Notes: generated by a model not told the origin, from the sequence alone. A DNA stretch of 64,000 nt from Photobacterium carnosum (GCF_002849605.1 NZ_NPIB01000007.1:1-64000), one strand, 5' to 3'. Positions 16,019 to 26,517 are shown, counted from the first letter of the stretch. Translations and numbers: made by a program.

Positions 16019-18649
16019 TTATTTTTGAACAAGTGTTTTTTGTACTTTTTCAAACAAGTCTTTAGCCAAATTATCCATCGCGGCTAACTTTTCAAGTTGC
16101 TCACGCATCAGTTGTTGACGGTTAGCATCGTATTGGCGAAGTTTAAGTAAAGGCTCAATCAAACGTGCCGCTACTTGTGGATTACTGGTGTTTAGAATCG
16201 TTAATATTTCAGTTAAAAATGCATAACCAGAACCGTCTTTTGCATGGAAATGTACTGGGTTATTAGCACTGAAACCCGCCACTAAGCTACGAGTACGGTT
16301 AGGGTTTTTCAGGCTAAATGTTGGATGGTTCATAGTCTTGCGCACATTTGCTAATGCATCAGCCGCAGGATTGGTGCCTTGCAGCATAAACCACTTATCC
16401 ATCACTAAACCATCGTGGCTCCACTTGTCGCTAAAATCAGCCATTTGTTCTGCACGACAAGCAAGTTGGGCATTATTAGCAGCCGACATTGCAGCCATCG
16501 TATCTGTCATGTTGTCAGCCGCTTTATATTGCGCAGCAACTAATGCATTACCTTGCGCTGTATATGCTAGGTATGACAAACATTTATTACGCAGTGCGCG
16601 TTGTGCCATTGCCGCATGATCTAAGCTATAGCTACCTTGAGTTAAGCTATGATAAATAGCACTAAACTCATCTTCCATTTCAGAAGCAAGTAATTGGGTA
16701 AATGCACCTACAACTTGATTAATCGCATCAACATCAACCGTAGTATACCAACCAGCAATTTCATTCTCACTCGGCAGCGTTAGCATTTCGGCAATGAAAG
16801 CGGGATCAAGGTTTTCGTCCAGTAATGCGCCACGGAACGCATCAATCACAGCGTCAGGTAACGTTACACTGTGACCTTGTTGTACTTGCTCAACATTTTG
16901 GCGAATATATTTAGCCAATAGCATCTGACCCGCATCCCAACGAGCAAATTCATTTGATGCATTAACCATTAAGAAAATTAACTCATCGTCTGTGTAGTTA
17001 TATTCTAAAATAACAGGCGCAGAGAATTCACGTAGCATTGAGATAACAGGCAGTTCTTCAACATTATCAAATACAAATGTTTGCTCGGCGTCTTTTACAT
17101 CAAGTACGTTATGTACTGTTTCGCCATTGATTTGTAAGGCAATCACTTCACCTTTGCTATTGTATAGTTCAATATCAAACGGAATATGCAGTGGCTGCTT
17201 TTCAACTTGCTCGGCTGTTGGTAGCGTTTGCTGCTTAATAGTGACAGCGTAACTCTTCGCTGATGCATCATAAGCGGTTGATACACTAACAACAGGCGTA
17301 CCTGCTTGACTGTACCAACGACGGAAACGGCTTAAATCAATCCCAGAAGCATCTTCCATTGCTTGTGCGAAATCATCACAGGTTGCTGCTGTACCATCAT
17401 GGCGCTCAAAGTATAGCTTCATGCCCGCTTGGAAATTTGCTTCACCCAATAAGGTATGCAGCATACGAATCACTTCACTGCCCTTTTCATACACGGTTAA
17501 TGTATAGAAATTATTCATCTGAATGACTTTTTCAGGACGAATCGGATGTGACATTGGGCCACGATCTTCAGCAAATTGTGGGCCACGTACAATACGCACA
17601 TTAGCAATACGGTTAACAGGTCGAGAGCCTAAATCTGAAGAAAACTCTTGATCACGGAAAACGGTTAGGCCTTCTTTTAAACTTAATTGAAACCAATCAC
17701 GACAAGTAACACGGTTACCTGTCCAGTTATGAAAATACTCATGACCAATCACTGCTTCAATACCTTGATAGTCAGTATCTGTTGCGGTATTTGGATTTGC
17801 TAATACAAATTTAGAGTTAAAGACATTCAGGCCTTTATTCTCCATCGCACCCATATTGAAGAAATCAACCGCCACAATCATGTAGATATCAAGATCGTAT
17901 TCAAGACCGAAACGCTCTTCATCCCACTTCATTGAGTTCTTTAATGATGCCATTGCATAATCAGCACGATCAAGGTTGCCTTTATCGACAAAAATCTCTA
18001 ACGCAACATCACGTCCACTCATGGTAGTGAATGTGTCACGCAATACATCAAAATCACCCGCAACAAGTGCAAATAAGTAAGATGGTTTTGGGAATGGGTC
18101 TTGCCATTGAACCCAATGGCGACCGTTATCAAGCTCACCTTCTGCAATGCGATTACCATTACTTAGCATGTATGGGAAAGCGGCTTTGTCTGCAATAATT
18201 TTGGTAGTAAAACGCGCCAAAACATCTGGGCGATCTAAATAGAACGTAATGCGGCGGAAACCTTCTGCCTCACACTGTGTACAGAAACCACCACCTGACT
18301 TATATAAACCTTCAAGTAGCGTATTCGCTTCAGGATTAATTTCAGTCGTGATTGCTAATTCAAAATCAGCAGGAAGGTTTGCCAAGGTTAAATGACCTGA
18401 CTGCTGGTGGTAATCTGACCACGCTTGGCCATTCACACTCACACTGATCAATATTAAATCATCACCATCTAACACTAATTCAGCATTTGTTTGATCACTA
18501 ATTCGTACAACATGACTAACGGCAACAACTGTTGTTTTGGTATCATGAAGGTCAAATGTCAGATCGATATCCGTAATGGTGTAATCAGGCGAGCGATAGT
18601 CTGAACGATATTTTGCTGCAGGTTGAGTCACAGTAGAATGTTCTGTCAT
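16019..18649 (-). CDS. pepN: Aminopeptidase N (M1 family)
   Basis: 876 aa (E. coli PepN: 870). The exopeptidase motif GAMEN lies near residue 267, and the zinc motif HEYFHNW begins at His303, with the third ligand Glu in SLKEGLTVFRDQEF. It is followed by the alpha-helical C-terminal domain typical of the family. It is a broad cytosolic aminopeptidase that completes peptide turnover. The gene has its own strong terminator (15953-15988). The upstream region separates it from the divergent pncB, the same divergent pair as in E. coli. Confidence 0.97.
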   Translation of the reverse strand: MTEHSTVTQPAAKYRSDYRSPDYTITDIDLTFDLHDTKTTVVAVSHVVRISDQTNAELVLDGDDLILISVSVNGQAWSDYHQQSGHLTLANLPADFELAITTEINPEANTLLEGLYKSGGGFCTQCEAEGFRRITFYLDRPDVLARFTTKIIADKAAFPYMLSNGNRIAEGELDNGRHWVQWQDPFPKPSYLFALVAGDFDVLRDTFTTMSGRDVALEIFVDKGNLDRADYAMASLKNSMKWDEERFGLEYDLDIYMIVAVDFFNMGAMENKGLNVFNSKFVLANPNTATDTDYQGIEAVIGHEYFHNWTGNRVTCRDWFQLSLKEGLTVFRDQEFSSDLGSRPVNRIANVRIVRGPQFAEDRGPMSHPIRPEKVIQMNNFYTLTVYEKGSEVIRMLHTLLGEANFQAGMKLYFERHDGTAATCDDFAQAMEDASGIDLSRFRRWYSQAGTPVVSVSTAYDASAKSYAVTIKQQTLPTAEQVEKQPLHIPFDIELYNSKGEVIALQINGETVHNVLDVKDAEQTFVFDNVEELPVISMLREFSAPVILEYNYTDDELIFLMVNASNEFARWDAGQMLLAKYIRQNVEQVQQGHSVTLPDAVIDAFRGALLDENLDPAFIAEMLTLPSENEIAGWYTTVDVDAINQVVGAFTQLLASEMEDEFSAIYHSLTQGSYSLDHAAMAQRALRNKCLSYLAYTAQGNALVAAQYKAADNMTDTMAAMSAANNAQLACRAEQMADFSDKWSHDGLVMDKWFMLQGTNPAADALANVRKTMNHPTFSLKNPNRTRSLVAGFSANNPVHFHAKDGSGYAFLTEILTILNTSNPQVAARLIEPLLKLRQYDANRQQLMREQLEKLAAMDNLAKDLFEKVQKTLVQK

Positions 18650-19028
18650 TATTTTTATATCCTTGATGATTGCTCAAATGCTGCATGCACGAGCTACCGA
18701 TTAATGTTGATTGCTATTTAATAATATTGTGTCACCAATAACACTTTTCAAGCTTGAATGAATAGACAACATTTATTATTGTTAACGTAATCGTTTCCGT
18801 ACTTTAATCGCGATACACGTTGAGATGATTAATGCAACAGTCACAACACCTAAACTTGATATTCCTTGACGTAGTTCACCTCTTAGGTCACAATCTCACA
18901 CCAGTTAAATAGTTTAGTTATTTATTTACTAAACCTTATAAACCATGTCCAAGACATTGAATTTAAAGATCCTATAATTATAAAAATAAATTCTTTAAGT
19001 TTATTAATGTGAGTATCTACTACCAGGT
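18650..19028. other. pepN-pncB divergent intergenic region
   Basis: 379 bases. It should contain both divergent promoters. The pncB side has TATAATTATA near 18974. The centre holds a short reading frame on the minus strand with a transmembrane-like tail, listed separately (18782-18892). Confidence 0.5.
18782..18892 (-). pseudogene. Possible gene remnant: transmembrane tail
   Basis: A minus-strand frame reads LRGELRQGISSLG, then a hydrophobic stretch VVTVALIISTCIAI, then KVRKRLR and a stop at 18782. This looks like the C-terminus of a small membrane protein. There is no in-frame ATG and a stop lies just upstream, so it is either a decayed gene or chance. Confidence 0.25.
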
Positions 19029-20228
19029 ATGAATAATAACAGACACAATAATAGGGTTATCGATTCCCTGCTAGATACTGATGCTTATAAACTGCATATG
19101 CAACAAGCGGTTTTTCATCAATACCCAGGCGTTGAAGCTGTGGCAGAATTTCATTGCCGTAGCGAAGAAGATCTACGCCCATACGCGGCTGAAATTAGAG
19201 CACAAATTGATCATATTGCGACCTTATCTTTCACCCAAGGTGAACTCGATTTTCTATCGACTCTAACTTTTTTCCATGCTGATTACCTTGCTTTCTTAAA
19301 AGATTTTAAACTTAAAGCAAATGACGTTGACGTTGATGTCTCAGGTGATCAACTGGCTATAACTATTCGTGGTACATGGCTTGATATCATTTTATGGGAA
19401 GTACCTTTACTTGCCATTATTTGTGAAACGCGTTGTAAGCATCTTTATCCACAAGCGACAGCTGCCATTGCTATTGAGCAACTAAAAACAAAAATTGATC
19501 GCTTTTATCACGATGCAAAAGACTGTGATTTAAGCCAATTTGCGTTAGTGGATTTTGGTACTCGCCGCCGTTTTTCAAAAGATGTTCATCATCATGTAGT
19601 TGATTATTTGAAAGATAATATGCCTGAATTTAAAGGCACTTCAAATTACTATTTAGCTTATACTCGCGGATTAACACCCGTTGGCACTCAAGCTCATGAA
19701 TGGTTTCAAGCTCATCAACAATTATCTGGTGAATTAGCTGATTCTCAACAACTAGCACTTAACCGCTGGTTACAAGAGTATCCTCACGATTTAGGCATTG
19801 CTCTAACAGACTGTATCAATATGGATGCATTCTTACGTGACTTCGATCAGCGTTTATCTGAGCGTTTTATTGGTTTACGTCATGACAGTGGTGATCCTAT
19901 TTCTTGGGGTGAAAAAGCCATTGCACACTACCAAGCTTTAGACATTGATCCAAAAACGAAATCATTAGTTTTTTCAGATAGTCTAACGCTTGATAAAGCA
20001 TTAGTCATTTACAAGCACTTTAATGATAATGTTAATGTTAGCTTTGGTATTGGTACGCAACTTACCTGTGATCTACCTGGTGTAAAAACACTGAATGTCG
20101 TTTTAAAACTGACAGAGTGTGAAGGTCGACCGGTTGCCAAAATATCAGATGAACCAGGTAAAAGTATTTGTCGTGATGAAAACTATCTTGATCAATTACG
20201 TACCGCATTTCAATTAGTAAACGAATAA
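19029..20228 (+). CDS. pncB: Nicotinate phosphoribosyltransferase
   Basis: 399 aa (E. coli 400). It begins with the family N-terminus [20 protein letters not shown] and carries [13 protein letters not shown] and [15 protein letters not shown]; His223 in the latter corresponds to the autophosphorylated histidine (His220) of the enterobacterial enzyme. The phosphate-binding region around LRHDSGDP and [12 protein letters not shown] is intact. The enzyme joins nicotinate to PRPP with ATP hydrolysis in NAD salvage (Preiss-Handler route). It is a single gene ending in a terminator at 20260-20288. Confidence 0.96.
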   Translation: MNNNRHNNRVIDSLLDTDAYKLHMQQAVFHQYPGVEAVAEFHCRSEEDLRPYAAEIRAQIDHIATLSFTQGELDFLSTLTFFHADYLAFLKDFKLKANDVDVDVSGDQLAITIRGTWLDIILWEVPLLAIICETRCKHLYPQATAAIAIEQLKTKIDRFYHDAKDCDLSQFALVDFGTRRRFSKDVHHHVVDYLKDNMPEFKGTSNYYLAYTRGLTPVGTQAHEWFQAHQQLSGELADSQQLALNRWLQEYPHDLGIALTDCINMDAFLRDFDQRLSERFIGLRHDSGDPISWGEKAIAHYQALDIDPKTKSLVFSDSLTLDKALVIYKHFNDNVNVSFGIGTQLTCDLPGVKTLNVVLKLTECEGRPVAKISDEPGKSICRDENYLDQLRTAFQLVNE

Positions 20229-20259
20229 GAACAACCTACCGCGATCATCTATCAATAAA

Positions 20260-20288
20260 AAGAGCGAACAATAAATGTTCGCTCTTTT
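20260..20288 (+). terminator. Rho-independent terminator of pncB
   Basis: Stem GAGCGAACA/TGTTCGCTC with an ATAAA loop followed by TTTT. As the flanking A-run is symmetric, it may also serve the convergent gene at 20331. Confidence 0.85.
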
Positions 20289-20330
20289 GCTATTTGGCGC
20301 TAGCATAAATAATACCATTCATTATTATTT

Positions 20331-20996
20331 TTACTCTCTATTTAATATCGCTTCCATACCAAAATATTTATTGGTCAACGTTAATGTATTATGCCCATTT
20401 AATACAAAACGACTATCATGTTGCCCTTCTTCATATAATAAAACAATTTGATCGTCTTCTAAATAATACACACCACGATGTTGTTTTGTTTTACCTGCTT
20501 GATTAGATATTTCAACGGAAAATAAAAAATCTGGCCGTAATGATAAGGCAAACTCTGAAATATTATCAGCAACATCCTGACCTGAAATATTTTTTGCCCG
20601 CCAGTTTCCAGCTAAATGTTCAGGTGCTAATTTAGTGAATTGAGCCCCATCAAGAACAAAACGGTTATAGTTAAGTAAATAGGTATGTATCTGATCATCG
20701 TCATCTGCTGAGATAAAAGTAATATTGGTGTCATCAATATCATAATTACCTGTCCATTGTTCAACTTTGCCATCAATACGTAATAATCGCATTGAAAAAT
20801 GATAATCGGATTTAAACATCACATGCATTGCTCGATAACTTTCCCCCTCATTTTCAATACCTTCTTTTTGATTACTAAACCAATACCAATTGCCTAATAA
20901 AAAAGGATAATCAAATTCAGTAATATCATCAGCAACAGCATTACAACTAAACAAGCTTAATATAAATAGCCAAAAAAAATAAAACGTCTTTATCAT
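20331..20996 (-). CDS. Exported protein with two lipocalin-like repeats
   Basis: 221 aa from ATG 20996, 8 bases after AGGGG; an ATG two codons upstream is less well placed. A signal peptide (IKTFYFFWLFILSLFSCNAVA) points to the periplasm; the Cys in FSCNA is not in a clear lipobox. The mature part contains two copies of about 85 residues. The first runs from FLLGNWYWFS through FSMRLL, GKVEQWTGNYDIDD and RFVLDG; the second from LAGNWRAKN through FSVEIS, GKTKQHRGVYYLEDD and RFVLNG. The GNW start and strand pattern resemble small lipocalin-like or META-like barrels. I do not recognise a named family. Monocistronic. Confidence 0.65.
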   Translation of the reverse strand: MIKTFYFFWLFILSLFSCNAVADDITEFDYPFLLGNWYWFSNQKEGIENEGESYRAMHVMFKSDYHFSMRLLRIDGKVEQWTGNYDIDDTNITFISADDDDQIHTYLLNYNRFVLDGAQFTKLAPEHLAGNWRAKNISGQDVADNISEFALSLRPDFLFSVEISNQAGKTKQHRGVYYLEDDQIVLLYEEGQHDSRFVLNGHNTLTLTNKYFGMEAILNRE

Positions 20997-21190
20997 ACGC
21001 ATTTCCCCTTGCTTAACATTTTAGTTTTTATTGACCTTATCTAATTACAAAGGCCTTATACTTAACGTTAGTTGGGAAACCTATTTTTCGATGAAAAATA
21101 TGCGCAACATCACACTTTGTAATTTACTCTCTCTCAATAATAAGACACTAAAAGCGTAGATAAAAAATAAAGATAAAAAATAAAGATAAA

Positions 21191-21216
21191 AAAAAGCGCT
21201 CCGAAGAGCGCTTTGA
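21191..21216 (-). terminator. Rho-independent terminator of prc
   Basis: Stem AAAGCGCTC/GAGCGCTTT with a TTCG tetraloop on the minus strand, followed by eight Ts. The downstream tract (21163-21192) is itself a tandem AT-rich repeat of the unit AATAAAGATAAAA. Confidence 0.9.
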
Positions 21217-21259
21217 TAATAGAGACATCAACACTGTAATGTCATTCCGTTAATCATTA

Positions 21260-23263
21260 TTACGATTGCTTTTGATTACTAAAATCAGCTGTTATCGCGA
21301 CAGCTTCATCAAGATAAACATCAGGTGCTTCATAATCTTTTGGCACCGCATCCAAATCAGCGAAAGGTTTTTTACCTAATGCTTTTTGACGTTTATTTAA
21401 ACGGGCTAAACGATCAGAATCATCTTTATCTTGTTCTGCTACACGTGTCTTTTTATTCAATGAAATAGTATTGATATCCTTTTCCTTTTTATAGGTAGAA
21501 ATATCTTCATTGATAAAACCAAACTCCATATTATCTTTAATACGTGCTTGGTGTTCAGCTGCTAGTCTCGGTACAAGCGTATTATAATTATGTAACTTCT
21601 TATAACCTGCTGGCTTTATACTATCCCAAGGTAATGCATTATCTTCAACACTCTCTCCCGTTTCAGCAGGATCAATCGCTGATGGGAAAGAAATATCAGG
21701 CACAACACCTAGATTCTGAGTACTTCCACCATTAATACGGTAGAATTTTTGAATAGTATATTGAACATGACCTAATGGTTTATCAAATAAATCATAAAGA
21801 TGATTTAATGACCGGTGTTGTTGCACCGTACCTTTACCAAAAGATTGCTCACCTAAAACAATGGCACGTCCATAATCTTGCATCGCAGCAGCAAAAATTT
21901 CTGATGCTGATGCGCTATAGCGATTAATTAATACTGTCAATGGCCCATCAAAAGAAATTTGATCATCTGAATCACCATTCACTTTAATTCGACCATAACT
22001 GTCTCGTACTTGCACAACAGGTCCACTTGAAATGAATAACCCTGTTAATGCAGTTGCTTCAGTTAATGCTCCACCGCCATTATTACGTAAGTCGATCACA
22101 ACACCATCAACTTTCTGATCATTTAATTTGATCAGTTCTTTTTTGGTGTCTTCTGATAGTCCCACATAAAAGCTTGGAATTTCGAGTACACCAATTTTTT
22201 TACCATCGATAGTTTTCACTTCCGATTTCGCTGCACGATCTTCAAGACGAATCTTGTCACGCACAATAGTTACGGTGTAACTCTTTGCATTATTGCCTTC
22301 AGGTAATATATCCAGAATAACCTTACTGCCTTTCGGCCCTTTGATTAACTGCACAACATCGTCAAGACGCCAACCAATTACATCAACAACTTTCTTGCCT
22401 TCTTGACCTACGCCAATAATGCGATCGCCTGCTGCAATTTTCTTCGAACTTGCCGCTGGTCCACCAGCAACTAAAGAACGAATTTTGGTATAGTCATCTT
22501 CAACCTGTAATACTGCACCAATTCCTTCTAATGACAGATTCATCTCTGCCTGAAATTGCTCAGCATTGCGCGGCGATAAGTAACTTGTATGTGGATCGAC
22601 CTCACGTGAAAAAGCATTCATATATAACTGAAATACATCTTCGCTGTGTGTTTGTGTTAAACGTTTAATCGCATTGTTATAGCGTTTAGTTAACGTCTTT
22701 TGAATTTCAGGCCACTTCTTTCCTGCAAGCTTAAGATTTAGCGCATCGTATTTAACACGTTGTCGCCAAATCTCATTCAATTCAGTATCGTTTTTAGGCC
22801 ATTCAAGCTCTGAACGATCAATAACAAAGTCATCTTTATCATCGAATTTTATTTCAGTATTCAATTGCGTAAGCGCAAACTGATACCGCTCAAAACGACG
22901 TTGAAGAACTTTGTTAAAAATATCAAACGCAGCTGATGTATTCCCTGATTTCAGTTGATCATCTAACTGGTTTTTCCACTTACCAAACTGCTCAACATCT
23001 GTAACGTTAAGAAAGCTTTTATTATAATCAAGCATTTCAATATAACGATTGAATACTTGTCCAGAGAACTGATCATCAAGCGTAAAATGCTTATAGTGGG
23101 AACGCATATAACGCGAAGCCACCCTAGTGCTCGCCGTGGCATGCTGTTTTTCAGGAGCAAGATGCGGCACATCACTTGATGCATACTTAGCCTCAGAGGC
23201 TTGAACCGAAGCTGCTAGCATCATGCCAGCAGCTATCAGTGAGAAACGGAATCGACAATTCAT
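21260..23263 (-). CDS. prc: Carboxy-terminal processing (tail-specific) protease Prc
   Basis: 667 aa (E. coli 682). A signal peptide (FRFSLIAAGMMLAASVQASEA) directs it to the periplasm. An N-terminal helical domain is followed by a PDZ domain (NLSLEGIGAVLQVEDDYTK to LIKGPKGSKV) and the S41 protease core with RNNGGGALTEA, the catalytic Ser in NRYSASASEIFAAAM and the catalytic Lys in GEQSFGKGTV. It degrades periplasmic proteins with nonpolar C-termini and, in E. coli with NlpI, the murein endopeptidase MepS. It is 17 bases downstream of proQ on the same strand, the conserved proQ-prc operon. Confidence 0.96.
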   Translation of the reverse strand: MNCRFRFSLIAAGMMLAASVQASEAKYASSDVPHLAPEKQHATASTRVASRYMRSHYKHFTLDDQFSGQVFNRYIEMLDYNKSFLNVTDVEQFGKWKNQLDDQLKSGNTSAAFDIFNKVLQRRFERYQFALTQLNTEIKFDDKDDFVIDRSELEWPKNDTELNEIWRQRVKYDALNLKLAGKKWPEIQKTLTKRYNNAIKRLTQTHSEDVFQLYMNAFSREVDPHTSYLSPRNAEQFQAEMNLSLEGIGAVLQVEDDYTKIRSLVAGGPAASSKKIAAGDRIIGVGQEGKKVVDVIGWRLDDVVQLIKGPKGSKVILDILPEGNNAKSYTVTIVRDKIRLEDRAAKSEVKTIDGKKIGVLEIPSFYVGLSEDTKKELIKLNDQKVDGVVIDLRNNGGGALTEATALTGLFISSGPVVQVRDSYGRIKVNGDSDDQISFDGPLTVLINRYSASASEIFAAAMQDYGRAIVLGEQSFGKGTVQQHRSLNHLYDLFDKPLGHVQYTIQKFYRINGGSTQNLGVVPDISFPSAIDPAETGESVEDNALPWDSIKPAGYKKLHNYNTLVPRLAAEHQARIKDNMEFGFINEDISTYKKEKDINTISLNKKTRVAEQDKDDSDRLARLNKRQKALGKKPFADLDAVPKDYEAPDVYLDEAVAITADFSNQKQS

Positions 23264-23280
23264 GTGTCGCGCATTCTCCT

Positions 23281-23913
23281 TTATGAACGCAAGTGCTCCG
23301 TTTTAACAGCCATTACTAGACCATTATTTAAACGAACTCGCACATCGTCCTTATTAATTTCAACAATAGTCGCAGGCATGTTACCTGAACCCATGTTCAC
23401 TTGAACATTTTTGCCTACGATTACTTCATCAGCATTAAGCGCACGTGTCGTCTCTACAGGCTGCTTTTTAATAGTAGCTGTTTTTGGCTTAGTGTTACTA
23501 GATTTAGCTGTTTTTGCTCGTGTTTTTTTAGCTTCGCCTTCTTTAGCCGCTTTTGCAATTGCTTGCTCTTTACGACGAGTGCGTACTTTAGCCTTGCTTT
23601 CTTCTAAAGCTTTAAGCGCATGATCAACGTGCTCTTGCTCTAGAACATCACAATCATTACCATCTAGATCAACACGGTTCACACCCGCTTTAACACCGTG
23701 AAGGTAACGCCAAGAAGATGTGTATTGACGTAAAGCTGTACGTAGTTGAGTCTTGCTTACTTTTGGATCTTCATTAAGACACTCAGCAAGGTCTTGGAAG
23801 ATACCAATTTTAAGTGGCTTAGCTTCACCTTCAACAGTGAAACATTTTGGGAAACGCTCAGCGATGTATGCAATAACTTCTTTACTGTTCGTTAACTTTT
23901 CAGAGTTTTCCAT
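23281..23913 (-). CDS. proQ: RNA chaperone ProQ
   Basis: 210 aa from ATG 23913 ([20 protein letters not shown]), which matches the E. coli start; an ATG five codons upstream lies on the ribosome site AGGAAA itself. The N-terminal FinO/ProQ domain (about 10-125: [20 protein letters not shown], then [17 protein letters not shown]) is followed by a basic Lys/Ala-rich linker and a C-terminal Tudor-like domain ([20 protein letters not shown]). ProQ binds structured sRNAs and mRNA 3' ends. It heads an operon with prc. Confidence 0.95.
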   Translation of the reverse strand: MENSEKLTNSKEVIAYIAERFPKCFTVEGEAKPLKIGIFQDLAECLNEDPKVSKTQLRTALRQYTSSWRYLHGVKAGVNRVDLDGNDCDVLEQEHVDHALKALEESKAKVRTRRKEQAIAKAAKEGEAKKTRAKTAKSSNTKPKTATIKKQPVETTRALNADEVIVGKNVQVNMGSGNMPATIVEINKDDVRVRLNNGLVMAVKTEHLRS

Positions 23914-24022
23914 GGAGTTTCCTGACATAAACGAGGATTGCTCGTTATTTGTGCTTTGTTCAAAAAGAAATAGTGCTGCTATTATAATTACCTAACGAGG
24001 AAAAACCACCGAAAGCATGAAA

Positions 24023-24481
24023 TTAGAGTACTTTTTGTAGTGCTTCTACGAAAGAAACTAGACCTTGTTCATCATTTTGGTCAAATCTTGACAAATTTGG
24101 GCTATCAACATCCAACACACCGATTAATTTTCCTTTCACAGTAAGTGGAATAACGATTTCTGAATTACTTGTAGCGTCACAAGCGATATGCCCAGGAAAA
24201 GTATGCACATCTGAGATACGTTGAACTTTGTTCTCAGAAATAGCGGTACCACAAACACCTCGTCCGACAGGGATACGGACACAAGCTGGATTTCCTTGGA
24301 ATGGACCTAACACTAATTGGTCTTGTTTTAGCAAATAAAACCCAACCCAATTAATTTGTTCTAACTCCATATTTAATAACGCACTAATATTAGATAGATT
24401 AGCAATAAGATCTGTTTCACCTTCAATTAACCCTAATGCTTGTTGAGTAAGGCGATGATAAAAAGCGGTTGTCTTTTCCAT
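24023..24481 (-). CDS. msrC: Free methionine-(R)-sulfoxide reductase
   Basis: 152 aa GAF-domain protein. The three catalytic cysteines are present at Cys67, Cys77 and Cys101, with the same 10 and 24 residue spacing as Cys84/94/118 of E. coli MsrC (YebR). The motifs INWVGFYL, GPFQGNPACVRIPVGRGVCG and VLDVDSP are typical. It reduces free methionine-R-sulfoxide in the cytosol. The neighbouring order proQ - msrC - letA - letB - rsmF is that of E. coli, apart from an inserted ABC exporter gene. Confidence 0.95.
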   Translation of the reverse strand: MEKTTAFYHRLTQQALGLIEGETDLIANLSNISALLNMELEQINWVGFYLLKQDQLVLGPFQGNPACVRIPVGRGVCGTAISENKVQRISDVHTFPGHIACDATSNSEIVIPLTVKGKLIGVLDVDSPNLSRFDQNDEQGLVSFVEALQKVL

Positions 24482-24546
24482 AGATAACTCCGTATATAGC
24501 CGTTAGAATAGCAAGAACAATACTGATAATAGGAATTATTCTCACC

Positions 24547-26400
24547 GTGAAAGATAAGAACCATCTTATGATTAATTGGGCTTGGTTGCTACTACAAGCT
24601 AAGTTACATAAACCAAGATTAATTGTTGCAAATATTATTGCAATTATCGCAACCTTGATCAGTGTACCCATTCCACTTCTAATGCCATTAATGGTAGATG
24701 AAGTTCTATTGCATAAACCGGGCGAAGGCATTACTTATCTTAATACTCTTTTACCTTCAACTTGGCACAATGCAACAGGTTACATTCTTCTCGTATTAGT
24801 CTTAGTCGTATTAATGCGTACATTTAGTCAGGCACTGAATATACTGCAAAGCAGACAATTCACATTAGTATCAAAAGACATAACCTATAACTTACGCCAA
24901 CATTTACTTGATAAATTAGGCCGTATAAGTATGTGTCAGTATGAAGAGCGTGGCAGTGGTGGTATTAGCTCTCACCTTATTACTGATGTCGAAACAATTG
25001 ATAAATTCGTTGGCGATACATTAAGCCGCTTTATTATTGGACTGTTAACCGTTATTGGTACTGCCGGTGTGCTTTTATGGCTAGATTGGAAACTCGGGCT
25101 TTTCATTCTGATCATCAATCCTATTGTTGTTTATGCCTCTAAACTGATGGGCAGCCGTGTTAAGAATTTAAAAAGTAAAGAAAACAAATCTTATGAAGTC
25201 TTTCAACATCGCCTAATTGAAGTATTAGATGGCCTCTACCAATTACGAGCATCTAACCGTGAACGTGATTTTTTAGATCAATTAAAAGGTAATGCCAATG
25301 ATATTCGCCACAGCGCTGATAAATATGCATGGCAATCAGAAGCCGCTGGTCGTGTTTCCTTTCTCTTATTCTTAATCGGTTTTGAGATATTTCGAGCCGC
25401 CGCCATGCTGATGGTGTTATTTAGTAATTTAACCATTGGTGAAATGTTAGCTGTCTTTAGTTATCTATGGTTTATGTTAGGACCCATTCAAGAATTATTA
25501 GGTATTCAATTCGCTTGGTATGGCGCAGCTGCGGCAATGCAACGTCTTAATAGCTTATTATCACTTGAAGAAGAAACCCGTCCACCAGCAACGGTCTACC
25601 CTTTTAATGATGATCAAACTATTGCGATTAAGATCCGTGACTTACATTTTTCATATGATAATGACAAAGAAGTGTTATGTGGTTTAAACCTTGATATTCC
25701 AGCGGGTAAACGCGTGGCGTTAGTGGGTGCCTCTGGCGGCGGTAAATCGACCTTAATTCAATTACTCTTAGGTATTTATCAAAAAAGCAGTGGTGATATT
25801 TTAATAAACAACCATCCTATTGAAGCGGTTAGCTATGAAGCCTTGCGTGAAAAAATGGCCGTAGTATTACAACAACCCGTATTGTTTAATGAAACGTTAC
25901 GTCATAACTTAACCCTTGGCGCGTCATTTAGTGATGAAGCACTGTGGCAAGCATTAGATATTGCTCAACTTACTGATGTTACAGAACGTCTGACTCACGG
26001 TTTAAATACTGAAATTGGTCGCCAAGGTATTCGCTTATCAGGAGGGCAACGCCAACGGTTAGCTATTGCACGCATGATACTGACTAATCCTGAGTTTGTT
26101 ATTCTCGATGAAGCAACGTCAGCCTTAGATACCTCAACAGAAGCTGCTTTGCATACCGCACTTAATACGTTTTTAAAAAACAAAACGACCTTAATCGTTG
26201 CTCATCGTTTATCTGCTGTAAAACAAGCTGATATTATTTATGTACTTGAAGATGGTTTAGTTAGCCAATCAGGCACACACTTAGAGTTGGTCAATACACA
26301 AGGGCTTTATCAAACCCTTTATGGATCAATTCAGTCAGCCGAAGTATCTTCTCATCATATCGATTCTCACGAAGCAGTAGCCAGCGTCAGCGCAAAATAA
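24547..26400 (+). CDS. ABC exporter, fused permease and ATPase
   Basis: 617 aa from GTG 24547; an ATG seven codons downstream is an alternative. The N-terminal half has six membrane segments of the type I exporter fold (VANIIAIIATLISVPIPLLM, ILLVLVLVVLMRTF, FIIGLLTVIGTAGVLLWLDW and others). The C-terminal ATPase has Walker A GASGGGKST, signature LSGGQRQR, Walker B FVILDEATSALDT and the switch His in VAHRLS. It belongs with the MsbA/CydDC/multidrug group, working as a homodimer or with a missing partner. No neighbour reveals the substrate. It is divergent from msrC and inserted between msrC and letA relative to E. coli. Confidence 0.85.
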   Translation: MKDKNHLMINWAWLLLQAKLHKPRLIVANIIAIIATLISVPIPLLMPLMVDEVLLHKPGEGITYLNTLLPSTWHNATGYILLVLVLVVLMRTFSQALNILQSRQFTLVSKDITYNLRQHLLDKLGRISMCQYEERGSGGISSHLITDVETIDKFVGDTLSRFIIGLLTVIGTAGVLLWLDWKLGLFILIINPIVVYASKLMGSRVKNLKSKENKSYEVFQHRLIEVLDGLYQLRASNRERDFLDQLKGNANDIRHSADKYAWQSEAAGRVSFLLFLIGFEIFRAAAMLMVLFSNLTIGEMLAVFSYLWFMLGPIQELLGIQFAWYGAAAAMQRLNSLLSLEEETRPPATVYPFNDDQTIAIKIRDLHFSYDNDKEVLCGLNLDIPAGKRVALVGASGGGKSTLIQLLLGIYQKSSGDILINNHPIEAVSYEALREKMAVVLQQPVLFNETLRHNLTLGASFSDEALWQALDIAQLTDVTERLTHGLNTEIGRQGIRLSGGQRQRLAIARMILTNPEFVILDEATSALDTSTEAALHTALNTFLKNKTTLIVAHRLSAVKQADIIYVLEDGLVSQSGTHLELVNTQGLYQTLYGSIQSAEVSSHHIDSHEAVASVSAK

Positions 26401-26418
26401 TATAGTGTGTATCGATCG

Positions 26419-26481
26419 GCGCTCATTGATGGTATTTATTGTATCCATTTCACAATAAATTACTCACCATTTAATGAGCGC
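26419..26481 (+). terminator. Long imperfect hairpin after the ABC exporter
   Basis: Outer stem GCGCTCATT/AATGAGCGC (9 bp), inner stems ATGG/CCAT and TTTATTGT/ACAATAAA, followed by TTTT. Probably a terminator or 3' stabilising structure between the exporter gene and letA. Confidence 0.55.
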
Positions 26482-26517
26482 TTTTGTACACATTATTATT
26501 AAAGGAAGAAACGCACC

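Noticed and set aside
23401-23623. Open frames opposite proQ
   Set aside because: They arise from the Lys/Ala-rich linker codons of proQ and are low-complexity.
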